Origin: SAR324 cluster bacterium
GTDB taxonomy: Bacteria > SAR324 > NAC60-12
Assembly: GCA_015231885.1 (NCBI GenBank)
Contig: JADGAT010000030.1
Location: 1-52,970, forward strand
Direction: 5' to 3'
Length of the DNA: 52,970 nt
A model generated the notes under the pieces. That model was not told the origin of the DNA, searched no databases, and worked only from the letters and a program-made list of their open reading frames with translations. Position numbers and translations under genes: made by a program. Shown piece after piece: positions 1 through 8,244 of the stretch. Numbering within the stretch: the stretch's first letter is position 1; each line of letters begins with the position of its first letter.

Positions 1-290
1 ATCTGGTTCTTATTGATACAGGCCAGATGCAAATTGTACTCAAAGAGATCGATCAGCAAGATATGGTTTTGTCCTTGAAAACAGCCAGTGATGCGGTCAA
101 AGAACTGCTATTTGGCAGCATGTCGTCACGGGCTGCTGACATGATTCGTGAAGATTTAGAAGTGATGGGGCCCGTCAAGGTTTCGGATGTCGAAGCCGCT
201 CAACAAAAAATAATCCAGATGGTCCGCAAGCTCGAAGAGGATGGAAAGATCGTTATTGGTGGGCGAGGCGGTGAATCTTCGGTGGTTTGA
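1..290 (+). CDS. fliG: Flagellar motor switch protein FliG, C-terminal part (5' end outside window)
   Basis: The frame is open from the left edge to TGA at 288-290, so only about the last 95 residues are present. FliG forms part of the C-ring of the flagellar motor and its C-terminal domain contacts the MotA stator. The visible part matches this domain: the run LKEIDQQDM, then LKTASD, then SRAADMIREDLE, then GPVKVSDVEAAQQKI and a closing VRKLEEDGKI. The charged residues of the torque helix (K, E, R and D in the first third) are retained. The gene is 30 bases upstream of a family-1 repeat element. No other flagellar gene is visible, but the usual partners (fliF, fliH, fliI) could lie to the left. 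Identification is firm; the ATG at 27 is internal and not the true start. Confidence 0.93.
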   Translation, partial: LVLIDTGQMQIVLKEIDQQDMVLSLKTASDAVKELLFGSMSSRAADMIREDLEVMGPVKVSDVEAAQQKIIQMVRKLEEDGKIVIGGRGGESSVV

Positions 291-320
291 TATTCTCCAT
301 AGCTGCTGTTGAGATATCTT

Positions 321-478
321 AGGAAGGCGAAAATAATAACATGTGAAAGTTACGCAGGATTTTCATCGAGGTTCAAGGCGTTTTATCGGGCGCATAGCTT
401 GCTATGTCACTGGTAAAGCAACGCAGAAGATCGTTGAAAAGACAAGGGGATTTGCCAGGTTATTGTTTGAGCATTGCT
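321..478 (+). repeat. Family-1 palindromic element, copy A (full length)
   Basis: This 158-bp element begins AGGAAGGCGAAAATAATAAC and ends near GAGCATTGCT. Near-identical copies occur at 8061-8218 and, inverted, at 25579-25736. The first 20 bases and the reverse complement of the last 20 match at about 16 positions, so the element has imperfect terminal inverted repeats. Its centre holds CATAGC-TT-GCTATG, and the arms between centre and ends also pair partly, so the transcript could fold into one long hairpin. A GTG at 343 opens a 45-codon frame ending at 480. It starts 30 bp after the fliG stop codon. It resembles a MITE or ERIC-like element, but I do not recognise a named family. Confidence 0.85.
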
Positions 479-515
479 AAACACTAAATATCATTCATTC
501 TTTTTAAAGGTACTC

Positions 516-1496
516 ATGAAAACATGCATGAAAAAAAGTTTACAAATCATTTGGCTTTCGATCTTATCCATCATTTTGATTCCAGGGATAGTGTTTGCTT
601 ACCGACCCAGTGAATTGAAGGTGGCGCTGCTCACTCCTGGACCAATCAATGATAAGAGTTGGAGTCAGTCTGGATATGAAGGATTGAAACGGATTGAAAA
701 AGAACTCCAGGCAAAAATTGCATATTCCGAAAATACAAAAGAGCAGGATGATATTGTTCAAGCAATGCGTGACTTTGCCAAACAGCACTACACTTTTATC
801 ATCGGTTTAGGAGGACGGTATGTGAAAGGTGCTGAAATTGCGGCAAAAGAATTTCCACGAATCAAGTTCGCCGTTGTCACCGCTTATGCCGGAAATAATC
901 GAAATCTGGGGGCTTTGAGTTTTAGTACAAATGAGGGGACGTATGTCGTTGGGGCTATCGCCGCATTAAAGTCCAAGAACAAAAGAGTATCCATTATTTA
1001 TGGCAAGGATCACCCTCAGCAAAAAAAAGCGGCGGCATCTTTTGTAAGGGGAGTCAAGGCTTTCGACCCAACGGTTCAGACCAGTATTCGATGGGTGGGC
1101 AGTTGGTATGATGTTGAAAAATCGAAAGCCATTGCGGCAGAAGAAATTAAAGCGGGAAGTGACGTGATGCATGTGAGCACCGATCAAGGCGATAAACATA
1201 TCTTCAAGATCGTGAGCGAAGCAAACGTCTATGCGACAGGCAGCACCACCGATAGTAACCAATATGCGCCCAAGCATGTCTTAACCAGTATCATTCAAGA
1301 TGTGCCGGCATTGTTGTTAGAAGCAGCAAAGATTGTCCGTTTGGGACGGTGGGAAGGCAAACAATATAAGTTTGGATTAGAAAAAAAAGTTATTCGCTTG
1401 GCACCATTCTATGGACTTCTGTCTGCAGCAGAAGAAGAAACGATCAATGGTATTATTAAAAAAATCACACTGGGTGAAATTGACGTTTCTCCTTAG
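516..1496 (+). CDS. BMP-family periplasmic substrate-binding protein
   Basis: The protein has a cleavable-type signal sequence (basic MKTCMKKS, hydrophobic core, cut near VFA-YR) and then the BMP/Med-like fold: KVALLTPGPINDKSW, a GYEGL helix, FIIGLGGRYVKGA, FPRIKFAVV, and the late motif DVMHVSTDQGD. Family members bind nucleosides or related ligands for ABC uptake, or act as sensors. I chose ATG 516 because AAAGG lies 5 bases upstream; an ATG at 474 would start inside the repeat element and add 14 unlikely residues. No permease or ATPase gene follows. Instead a hybrid histidine kinase starts 21 bp downstream, so a sensory role is plausible. The ligand is not known. Confidence 0.85.
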   Translation: MKTCMKKSLQIIWLSILSIILIPGIVFAYRPSELKVALLTPGPINDKSWSQSGYEGLKRIEKELQAKIAYSENTKEQDDIVQAMRDFAKQHYTFIIGLGGRYVKGAEIAAKEFPRIKFAVVTAYAGNNRNLGALSFSTNEGTYVVGAIAALKSKNKRVSIIYGKDHPQQKKAAASFVRGVKAFDPTVQTSIRWVGSWYDVEKSKAIAAEEIKAGSDVMHVSTDQGDKHIFKIVSEANVYATGSTTDSNQYAPKHVLTSIIQDVPALLLEAAKIVRLGRWEGKQYKFGLEKKVIRLAPFYGLLSAAEEETINGIIKKITLGEIDVSP

Positions 1497-1517
1497 ATCA
1501 TCCTATTTCAGCACCGC

Positions 1518-4490
1518 ATGAAAATTAGTTTTTTTAAAAACATTTCTTTGGCAAGCCAGCTTCGATATGGTCTCGTTTTTCCTGTCGTATTCTCACTGAT
1601 CGCTGCCGGCGGCAGTCTGATTGTTTTGAATTTTTTTGAGCTGTTCCATCAGCATCTCGAAATTCAGAAGCATCAAAGTAAAAGTATTGCTTTAGAAGTG
1701 GAAGCCTATTATTCGGACTTACATCGGAAATTAGGATTTTTATCGAGAGTGCCTGGACTAACGCAGATGCCTTCAAATACTCAAAAAAGATTATTGGAGG
1801 GGTTGATACGCCATAATAGCGCCTTTGAAATCGTCGCTCTATTCAATGCCCAGGGACAAGTGATGTCCTCTCTTTCCCCTTACAACTTATCCTTCCCCAA
1901 AAAGATCACTCAGGATCCTTTATTTTTAAAACCGCTCAAACATCAGGAAGAATATGTTGGGCTAGTTGAAGAAGACCCCGTATCGAATCTTTTGATCGTG
2001 GGAATTTCGGTTCCTATTCGAAATGAACAAGAGCGAGTGGATGGGGCTCTTGTTGCTTATATCAATTTGGAATTTCTTTCTTATGTCATATCAGAAACCA
2101 GCATTGGCAAAAGGGGTTATAGCTACCTTATTGACAACAGGGGGTTTTTAATTGCGAAACATCCCAATTTGGAAAAAGTAAACCTATTTGAGGATTTGTC
2201 AAAAACGCTGGAATTCTATGAATTAAATCAATCTTCAGTGCCTGAATGGAAAGGATACACAGGAGCTAATAATGTCCAAGTGATCGGGACTTCGAGTACG
2301 ATTCGATCTATCAATTGGAAAGTGATTGTTGAGCTGCCTTTTTCAGAAGCCTTCAAAACAACCCAAAACATGATTTTCATTATGATTGGAATCTTGTTCG
2401 TTGTTATTTTGATTACCATTTTGCTGAGTTTCTTTTTTACAACAAAAATTGTGATTCCTTTGCAAATCAATATAGAAGAAAAAGAAGAAGCGCAAAAGGC
2501 ATTGAAACAGAGTGAACAGCGACTGTCTCTCGCACTAAAAATTTCGAAGATTGGAACGTGGGAGAAAGATCTTCAAACAAATAGAGAACATTGGTCAGCA
2601 GAAATCTATGATATCTTAGGGCTTCCCGATACGCCGGACAAAGTGATTGAAGAACATGAATCTTTTCTGAAGTTTGTGCATCCAGATGATTTTGATTTTG
2701 TAACAAACGAAGTGAACCAAACCTTGCAAAACCCTGATTACAATTATGATATTCAATTTAGAATCATTAAGCCCGATCAGAGCATTGCATATGTTCACTC
2801 TCAAGGACGGGTGAAGAGGGATCTCCATGGAAACCCATTGAAAATGATTGGGACCGGACAAGACCGGACCGAGAAAATCAAGGTGCAAAATGAACTGGAG
2901 CAATACCGCAATCATTTAGAAGAGTTAGTGGATGAAAGAACATCGGAAATCGTGGCGTTGAATCAAAAGTTAGAGATTTCGATTGCAGAAATTCAAATGG
3001 CTAAGGAACAAGCCGAATTGGCAAATCAAGCAAAAAGTGAGTTTTTGGCAAATATGAGTCATGAGATTCGCACTCCCATGAATTCAGTGCTTGGCTTTAG
3101 TGATTTACTTTATTCCATGCTGACGAATGAAAAACATAAGTATTATATTGACTCCATCAGAACAGCAGGTAAGAGCCTGCTGAAATTAATTAATGATATT
3201 CTGGACCTCTCCAAAGTAGAAGCTGGGATGTTAGAAATGGAATATAACGCAACGTCGCCTCATTTTTTGATTCAGGAAGTTGAGCAGATTTTCAAAGGAA
3301 AAATCGAAGAAAAGGGGCTGACGTTGTTAGTAGAAATTTCTCCAGAATTACCTAAGGTTTTGATCCTTGATGAAGTTCGACTTCGTCAAGCGTTGATTAA
3401 TCTTGTAGGAAATGCCATTAAATTTACAGATACAGGTTATGTCAAATTATCAGCTATAAAAAGTGAACCAAAAAAGGATAAGAGTAGAATAGATTTGATT
3501 TTTGAGGTGGAGGATACAGGAATTGGCATTGAAAAAGAACAAACCGAATTGATATTTGAGTCTTTTCGCCAGCAGGATGGTCAGAGTACTCGAAAATATG
3601 GGGGGACTGGCCTGGGTTTAAGTCTGACACGAAAATTAGTGGAATTGATGAATGGTGACATATCGCTCAGCAGTATTCCTAATCAAGGCAGTGTCTTCAG
3701 AATTCATATTAGAGACGTTCAAGTTGCTTCTTTGGATGTGAATAGTTTAAAAAACGCAGAAGTGTTCAATCCTCAACACTATACTTTCAAACAAGGCCGA
3801 CTTTTAGTGGTTGATGATATTGAATCCAACCGTAGTCTTATAAAAGAATCATTAGCCTCAACAGAGTTGGAAGTAATAGAGGCGAACAACGGAAAAAACG
3901 CATTATTGTTTGCCGAAGAATTCCATCCAGATCTCATCTTGATGGATATTCGTATGCCGATTATGGACGGCTATGAGGCGACCAGAAAATTACGATCGAA
4001 CCCAGATACCGCCAATATTCCAGTCGTTGCACTAACAGCTTCTGTTAGCAAAGATAAAGATTCTGTGATCAAAGAACACCGTTTTGATGGATTTCTTACA
4101 AAACCTGTTAGTTTAGGCGAACTTTTCGAGGAACTGCTGAAGTATTTTAAAGGGGAAGTACAACCAGGAAACCACGGAAAACAGGAAGGAGATGCTGTTT
4201 TGGAACCATCCAATGAATCCTTCACGGAAGTCCCGTCAGAATTGATGAGTCGTTTGGAAAATGAAATTCGTCAGTCTTGGCAAACGGTGAAGGATAGCGG
4301 TCAGTTTGATGAGATTGAGAAGTTCAGTGAACAGTTGATGAAGTTAGGAAGACAATATACCATTCATCCTCTTGCCCAATATGGAGAAGCACTGAAATCC
4401 CAGACTGAAAACTTTGATATTGAAGGCATGAATGAAATATTATGTTCCTATCCTCAGTTATTGGAAGACCTGAAGTCCGGAACATCATGA
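1518..4490 (+). CDS. Membrane hybrid histidine kinase (dCache-PAS-HisKA-HATPase-REC-Hpt-like)
   Basis: This 990-residue protein senses a signal outside the membrane and feeds a phosphorelay. Domain order: TM helix about 15-38; a periplasmic double-Cache region about 45-285 (with the typical [18 protein letters not shown]); TM about 287-318; PAS about 335-450; coiled coil; HisKA with SHEIRTPMN (His about 515); HATPase with N box [12 protein letters not shown]1 box EDTGIGI and G2 box GGTGLGLSL; a receiver with VVDD and [10 protein letters not shown] (Asp about 810); and a C-terminal helical region about 905-985 that looks like a divergent Hpt module but lacks the HxxKG phosphoacceptor motif. 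It follows the BMP binding protein by 21 bp, so the two are probably co-transcribed and may form a ligand sensor. No cognate DNA-binding regulator is adjacent. Confidence 0.9.
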   Translation: MKISFFKNISLASQLRYGLVFPVVFSLIAAGGSLIVLNFFELFHQHLEIQKHQSKSIALEVEAYYSDLHRKLGFLSRVPGLTQMPSNTQKRLLEGLIRHNSAFEIVALFNAQGQVMSSLSPYNLSFPKKITQDPLFLKPLKHQEEYVGLVEEDPVSNLLIVGISVPIRNEQERVDGALVAYINLEFLSYVISETSIGKRGYSYLIDNRGFLIAKHPNLEKVNLFEDLSKTLEFYELNQSSVPEWKGYTGANNVQVIGTSSTIRSINWKVIVELPFSEAFKTTQNMIFIMIGILFVVILITILLSFFFTTKIVIPLQINIEEKEEAQKALKQSEQRLSLALKISKIGTWEKDLQTNREHWSAEIYDILGLPDTPDKVIEEHESFLKFVHPDDFDFVTNEVNQTLQNPDYNYDIQFRIIKPDQSIAYVHSQGRVKRDLHGNPLKMIGTGQDRTEKIKVQNELEQYRNHLEELVDERTSEIVALNQKLEISIAEIQMAKEQAELANQAKSEFLANMSHEIRTPMNSVLGFSDLLYSMLTNEKHKYYIDSIRTAGKSLLKLINDILDLSKVEAGMLEMEYNATSPHFLIQEVEQIFKGKIEEKGLTLLVEISPELPKVLILDEVRLRQALINLVGNAIKFTDTGYVKLSAIKSEPKKDKSRIDLIFEVEDTGIGIEKEQTELIFESFRQQDGQSTRKYGGTGLGLSLTRKLVELMNGDISLSSIPNQGSVFRIHIRDVQVASLDVNSLKNAEVFNPQHYTFKQGRLLVVDDIESNRSLIKESLASTELEVIEANNGKNALLFAEEFHPDLILMDIRMPIMDGYEATRKLRSNPDTANIPVVALTASVSKDKDSVIKEHRFDGFLTKPVSLGELFEELLKYFKGEVQPGNHGKQEGDAVLEPSNESFTEVPSELMSRLENEIRQSWQTVKDSGQFDEIEKFSEQLMKLGRQYTIHPLAQYGEALKSQTENFDIEGMNEILCSYPQLLEDLKSGTS

Positions 4491-4561
4491 ATACCCAACA
4501 ATCAGGAAATGTGCTGTGCCCGCAACAATCAGGACGATGAGTCACATATCTGGAGAATTAT

Positions 4562-6109
4562 ATGAAAAGAGTCGGAGCCATTGATATTGGCTCAAATGCC
4601 ATACGAATGATTTGTGTCCGTTTTACAGAAGATCGTCGTATTGAATATCTGGACAAAGTCCGTACTCCGGTAAGACTGGGGAAAGGTGTTTTTCAAGAGG
4701 GGCGTATTCCTCCGGAAACCCAGCAGCAGCTCGTCGAAACATTTAAAATCTACCAAAATATATTTGAACGAAACAACTGTGAAGAGGTTCGGGCTTATGC
4801 AACCAGTGCGTTTCGAGAAACAGATAATCAAGAAGAATTAATTGATTTATTGGAATCCGAAACAGGCATTCGGATAGAAGTGATTTCAGGAGGAAAAGAA
4901 GCTCAGTTGCTAAGGCAGGCCGTGCAGGGGGCTTTGGATCTCACACAGGGAAATTCCATGATGGCCGACTTGGGTGGTGGTAGTGTGGAAATTTCCATCC
5001 TGCACAACGGAAAGATCCATTTTGCCGAGTCATTTCGGCTTGGTACGGTTCGACTTCTGCAGCTTTTTCCTTATCATCCTGACAAAGAAAGTGAATTTAT
5101 CCAGTGGGCGGATCTGTATGTCGAAGAATTTTTAAAGACGTTGCAGTCTCGTTATAAAAAACTGCAGGTGGATCAACTGATCATCACAGGCGGAAATGCC
5201 AGAGCAATTGCAGACCTCGCCGGAAAATTCGCAAGCAAGAAATCGTTATTGAACCCGGCATGCAGCTACCTGCATAAAAAAGATTTCAATAAAATATTAA
5301 AAGAATTAACCAGTCGCAGCTTGCCCCAAAGAATTGAGGAATTGTCACTTGCTGAAGACAGAGCCGATGTCATCATTCCTGCCGTGTATGTTTTTAAAAA
5401 TTTATTAAAGTTTACCGAGACCAAAGCTCTCACCATTCCTGATGTTGGAGTCCGTGAAGGAATACTGGATGAAATGCTGGAAGAATACGTGCCCTTGCGC
5501 CATCCCACCGAATATCAGCAGATGATTCACTCGGCCTACTACCACCTCAAAAAATACCATGGGGAGCCCAAGCATGCAAAAACGACACGAAAGCTCGCTG
5601 TACAGATTTATGAAGGCACAGCCAGTTTCCATCAATTTTCCCAACGAGAACGTGTCTTTTTAGAAATAGCCTCTATCCTGCATGATGTTGGACGGTTCAT
5701 CAGGCCGTCCAACCACCAGAGACACTCCATGTACCTGATCGAAAACATGGAATTAATAGGGATCACTCAAACAGAATTAAAAATAATCTGTTTGATCGTG
5801 CGTCACCACACCCGGGGGATGCCAGGCAAAAACCCGGCGTATCAGTCCCTCTCCAAAAAAGATCAGAGTCTTGTTGATTATTTAACCGCAATTCTGCGTG
5901 TTGCTGATGCGCTGGATCAAGAGCATAAGTCGTCGATTACCTCAGTCATCGTCCACTGTGATGACAAACAAATCCTGTTATCACTGGAGGGACCTTATGA
6001 CCCTCACATGGTTTCCTGGGCCCTCGATCGAAAAAAACAGTTTTTCGAGAGTCTATTTGCAAGAAAAATTGAAATCGATCACGACACCACAACATTTGAA
6101 GAGTTTTGA
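4562..6109 (+). CDS. ppx: Ppx/GppA-family exopolyphosphatase / pppGpp phosphohydrolase with HD domain
   Basis: Members of this family hydrolyse inorganic polyphosphate or convert pppGpp to ppGpp. The N-terminal 300 residues show the ASKHA phosphatase fold: GAIDIGSNAIRM at the start, AYATSAFRE, the VISGGKEAQLL segment, ADLGGGSVEIS and the later ITGGNARAI. The C-terminal 200 residues form an HD-type helical domain with ILHDVGRFI and IVRHHTRGMPG, as in the long (about 500 aa) forms. The start has a GGAG site 8 bases upstream. It stands alone on the plus strand, 71 bp after the hybrid kinase. The window also has a polyphosphate kinase 2 at 20683-21507, but the two are not linked. Whether polyP or pppGpp is the main substrate cannot be read from the sequence. 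Confidence 0.9.
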   Translation: MKRVGAIDIGSNAIRMICVRFTEDRRIEYLDKVRTPVRLGKGVFQEGRIPPETQQQLVETFKIYQNIFERNNCEEVRAYATSAFRETDNQEELIDLLESETGIRIEVISGGKEAQLLRQAVQGALDLTQGNSMMADLGGGSVEISILHNGKIHFAESFRLGTVRLLQLFPYHPDKESEFIQWADLYVEEFLKTLQSRYKKLQVDQLIITGGNARAIADLAGKFASKKSLLNPACSYLHKKDFNKILKELTSRSLPQRIEELSLAEDRADVIIPAVYVFKNLLKFTETKALTIPDVGVREGILDEMLEEYVPLRHPTEYQQMIHSAYYHLKKYHGEPKHAKTTRKLAVQIYEGTASFHQFSQRERVFLEIASILHDVGRFIRPSNHQRHSMYLIENMELIGITQTELKIICLIVRHHTRGMPGKNPAYQSLSKKDQSLVDYLTAILRVADALDQEHKSSITSVIVHCDDKQILLSLEGPYDPHMVSWALDRKKQFFESLFARKIEIDHDTTTFEEF

Positions 6110-6229
6110 TTGATCCGAAGTCGATCACGACAACATTATACTTGAGACTTCTTGTCTCTATCGATATAGTCTTTTGATAATTTCATACAAGACCTGCCCT
6201 TTTATCATTTTTATTCACGGGATAACTTT

Positions 6230-6676
6230 ATGGTAGATAAGCCACTGACAAGAGAAGATCATGAGTTTTTAGAAGAAATGCACAACACCTTACAAGGGTT
6301 CATGCAGTCCGATGAAGAAATTTTAGAATTAGCATCGATGAATTCATATCGAAGGAGGCTGGTCCACAAAGTGGCATCCAGTTTTAAACTGAAAAGCCAT
6401 TCGGTAGGAGACGAAGAACGTTTTGTTTGTCTGACGAAGACAGAGGATAGTAAAATTCCAGAAAAAAAAGCTTTTTCAGGAGGACCCGTACACGATTTTG
6501 GAATGCAAACCTTTTATGCGACTCCCAACACCCGTATTATTTTGAGACCAGACGGGAGTGTGGGCATACCGCTAAAATCCGAACGATATGCTCCTTTGGA
6601 TGACAGGATTGTCACTACAAAAGAATTCAGGGTACGCAAGAATAAAATCGTATGCTTTGGTGAGGATGGATGGTAG
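6230..6676 (+). CDS. R3H-domain single-stranded nucleic-acid-binding protein
   Basis: This 148-residue soluble protein has an R3H-like core at about 38-72: the stretch MNSYRRRLVHKVASSF, with the Arg and the His three residues later, followed by KLKSHSVGDEERFVCL. R3H domains bind single-stranded DNA or RNA and occur in Jag/SpoIIIJ-associated proteins. The last 75 residues, containing a short PDGSVGIPL, do not match anything I recognise. Its 3' end overlaps the Mini-RNase III start by 7 nt, so the two are translated together, which suggests an RNA-related job. The start is preceded by a GGGATAA sequence. The R3H call is from motif pattern and is reasonably good; the rest of the protein is unassigned. 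Confidence 0.65.
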   Translation: MVDKPLTREDHEFLEEMHNTLQGFMQSDEEILELASMNSYRRRLVHKVASSFKLKSHSVGDEERFVCLTKTEDSKIPEKKAFSGGPVHDFGMQTFYATPNTRIILRPDGSVGIPLKSERYAPLDDRIVTTKEFRVRKNKIVCFGEDGW

Positions 6677-7074
6677 ACGCCTCAATCTTTACTCTCTCTT
6701 ATCTTGGTGATGCCTGGTATGAGCTGTGGTGTCGCCAAATGGTACTTTCTCTAACAAAAAAGCCTGACGCTGTTCATCGGAAAGTCACCCACATTGTTTG
6801 CTGTCAAGCACAGGCATTACTCGCTGCTGCCATTTATCCGTCCTTAAATTCAGAAGAACAAAAAGTTTTTCAAAGAGGCAAAAACAGAAAAGACTTGTCC
6901 TGCCCTAAAAATGCCACCATGAAGGATTACCGTGCCGCCACAGGTTTCGAGTGTCTCATTGGTTATTGGTATCTTACCGAAAACACAAACCGGTTTTCAA
7001 GCCTGATGCAAAAAGAAACCGTACAGGAATTGCTGAACCAAAAATTATTTTTTCAAAAAGGTCTCACCTCCTAA
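6670..7074 (+). CDS. mrnC: Mini-ribonuclease III (MrnC family)
   Basis: This is a 134-residue RNase III catalytic domain with no double-stranded RNA-binding domain. In Bacillus the family trims 23S rRNA precursor ends. The signature is clear: YLGDAWYELW near residue 11 carries the first acidic metal ligand, then VHRKVTHIVCCQAQA, then QRGKNRKDLSCPKNATMKDYRAATGFECLIGYWYL, here quoted only by its ends, with the second catalytic Glu in GFECLIGY. Length is close to the family norm (about 130-145). It overlaps the R3H gene by 7 nt. Mini-III is best known in Firmicutes, cyanobacteria and plants, so its presence in a Gram-negative chromosome is noteworthy. A classical rnc gene is not visible here. 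Confidence 0.85.
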   Translation: MVDASIFTLSYLGDAWYELWCRQMVLSLTKKPDAVHRKVTHIVCCQAQALLAAAIYPSLNSEEQKVFQRGKNRKDLSCPKNATMKDYRAATGFECLIGYWYLTENTNRFSSLMQKETVQELLNQKLFFQKGLTS

Positions 7075-7103
7075 TTGTTGTTCATTCCCCCTTGTCGCAT
7101 AAA

Positions 7104-8048
7104 ATGGCATTGCTCAAAATCGAAGAACTTTATAAACATTTCCCAATCCATGGTGGTATTTTTTTGAGGGAACAGGGAAAAGCTTCTGTGATCAACAATA
7201 TTTCTCTGGAAATCAATGAAGGCGAAATCTTAGGCATTGTGGGTGAATCGGGTTGTGGTAAATCCACTCTGGCTCGTCTGGTGATGAGAATTTATGAGCC
7301 CACGGCAGGGAAAATTTATTTTGGCAACACACTGATTGAGGAGTTTCCCAGAAAAGAATATTTTCATCAAGTTCAAATGGTATTTCAGGACCCTTTTTCT
7401 TCCTTGAATTCTAAAATGACGGTAGATGCACTCCTCACCGAAATGCTTCTTCTGCACCAGCCTTCCGTGAACATCCAGCAAACCAAAACCAAACTATTGG
7501 AAGAAGTGGGTCTTTCTTCCAATGCATTGAAAAAATACCCGCATGAATTCAGCGGTGGTCAGCGGCAGCGCATTGCCATTGCCAAAGCGCTGAGTGCAAA
7601 CCCAACCCTGCTGATTGCAGATGAACCCGTTTCGGCTCTGGATGTTTCCATTCAGGCACAAATCTTAAATTTGCTCATGGATCTGCAGCAGCAGCATCAG
7701 TTGAGCTTGCTCTTCATCTCCCATGATCTGGAAGTTGTTAATTATTTCTGTGATCGGATTTTGGTGATGTACCTTGGGAAAATTGTAGAAGAGTTGCCGC
7801 ATCAGAATCTGCACAGCCAGGCATGTCACCCCTACACACGGGCTCTTTTGCAAAGTATCCCACATATTGACAAAAAAACGGAAGGACTGCAGACCCTTCG
7901 TGGAGAAATCCCCTCCCCACTCGATTTACCCGCAGGATGTGGCTTTTATTCCCGGTGTCCATACCGTCAGGAAGATTGTCTGGCAGAAGCGCCCCCACTG
8001 CTTGAGGAACTCCCCCAGCATAAAGTAGCCTGTTACCATATTACTTGA
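7104..8048 (+). CDS. DppF/OppF-like peptide ABC transporter ATP-binding protein (orphan)
   Basis: This cytoplasmic ATPase would energise a di- or oligopeptide (or nickel) importer. Motifs: Walker A GESGCGKSTL, Q-loop MVFQDPFSSLN, signature SGGQRQRIAIAKAL, Walker B LLIADEPVSALD, switch His in FISHDL. The C-terminal extension carries the peptide-transporter Cys motif GCGFYSRCPYRQEDC. I take ATG 7104 as the start because the conserved N-terminus (MALLKIEELYKHF) begins there; the frame is open further upstream, but that part overlaps mrnC in another frame. It follows mrnC by 29 bp. No DppBCD permease, partner ATPase or binding protein gene is near, so the other subunits must be elsewhere. Confidence 0.87.
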   Translation: MALLKIEELYKHFPIHGGIFLREQGKASVINNISLEINEGEILGIVGESGCGKSTLARLVMRIYEPTAGKIYFGNTLIEEFPRKEYFHQVQMVFQDPFSSLNSKMTVDALLTEMLLLHQPSVNIQQTKTKLLEEVGLSSNALKKYPHEFSGGQRQRIAIAKALSANPTLLIADEPVSALDVSIQAQILNLLMDLQQQHQLSLLFISHDLEVVNYFCDRILVMYLGKIVEELPHQNLHSQACHPYTRALLQSIPHIDKKTEGLQTLRGEIPSPLDLPAGCGFYSRCPYRQEDCLAEAPPLLEELPQHKVACYHIT

Positions 8049-8060
8049 ATCTACTCTCTC

Positions 8061-8218
8061 AGGAAGGCGAAAATAATAACATGTGAAAGTTACGCAGAAT
8101 TTTCATCGAGTTTCAATGCATTTTATCGGGCGCATAGCAAGCTACGTAACTGGTAAAGCAACGCAGAAGATCGTTGAAAAAACAAGTAGATTTGCTAAGT
8201 TATTGTTTGAGCATTCCT
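8061..8218 (+). repeat. Family-1 palindromic element, copy B (full length)
   Basis: A second full copy of the 158-bp element, same orientation as copy A, starting 13 bases after the stop codon of the DppF-like gene. It differs from copy A at scattered positions, for example CATAGC-AA-GCTACG in the central stem, which costs one pair. The 45-codon frame (GTG at 8083) is open as in copies A and C but lacks the stop at the right end, so it reads in frame into the downstream aminotransferase gene. Confidence 0.85.
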
Positions 8219-8244
8219 CAATATTAATTTTGGAGCATGCCCCC

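Noticed and set aside
6079..6145. Imperfect direct repeat CGATCACGACA at the 3' end of ppx and just after it.
   Set aside because: Short, two copies only, and no sign of function; may be a small local duplication.
6145..6165. GAGAC-TTCTT-GTCTC hairpin after ppx as a terminator.
   Set aside because: The stem is only 5 bp and no U-run follows directly.
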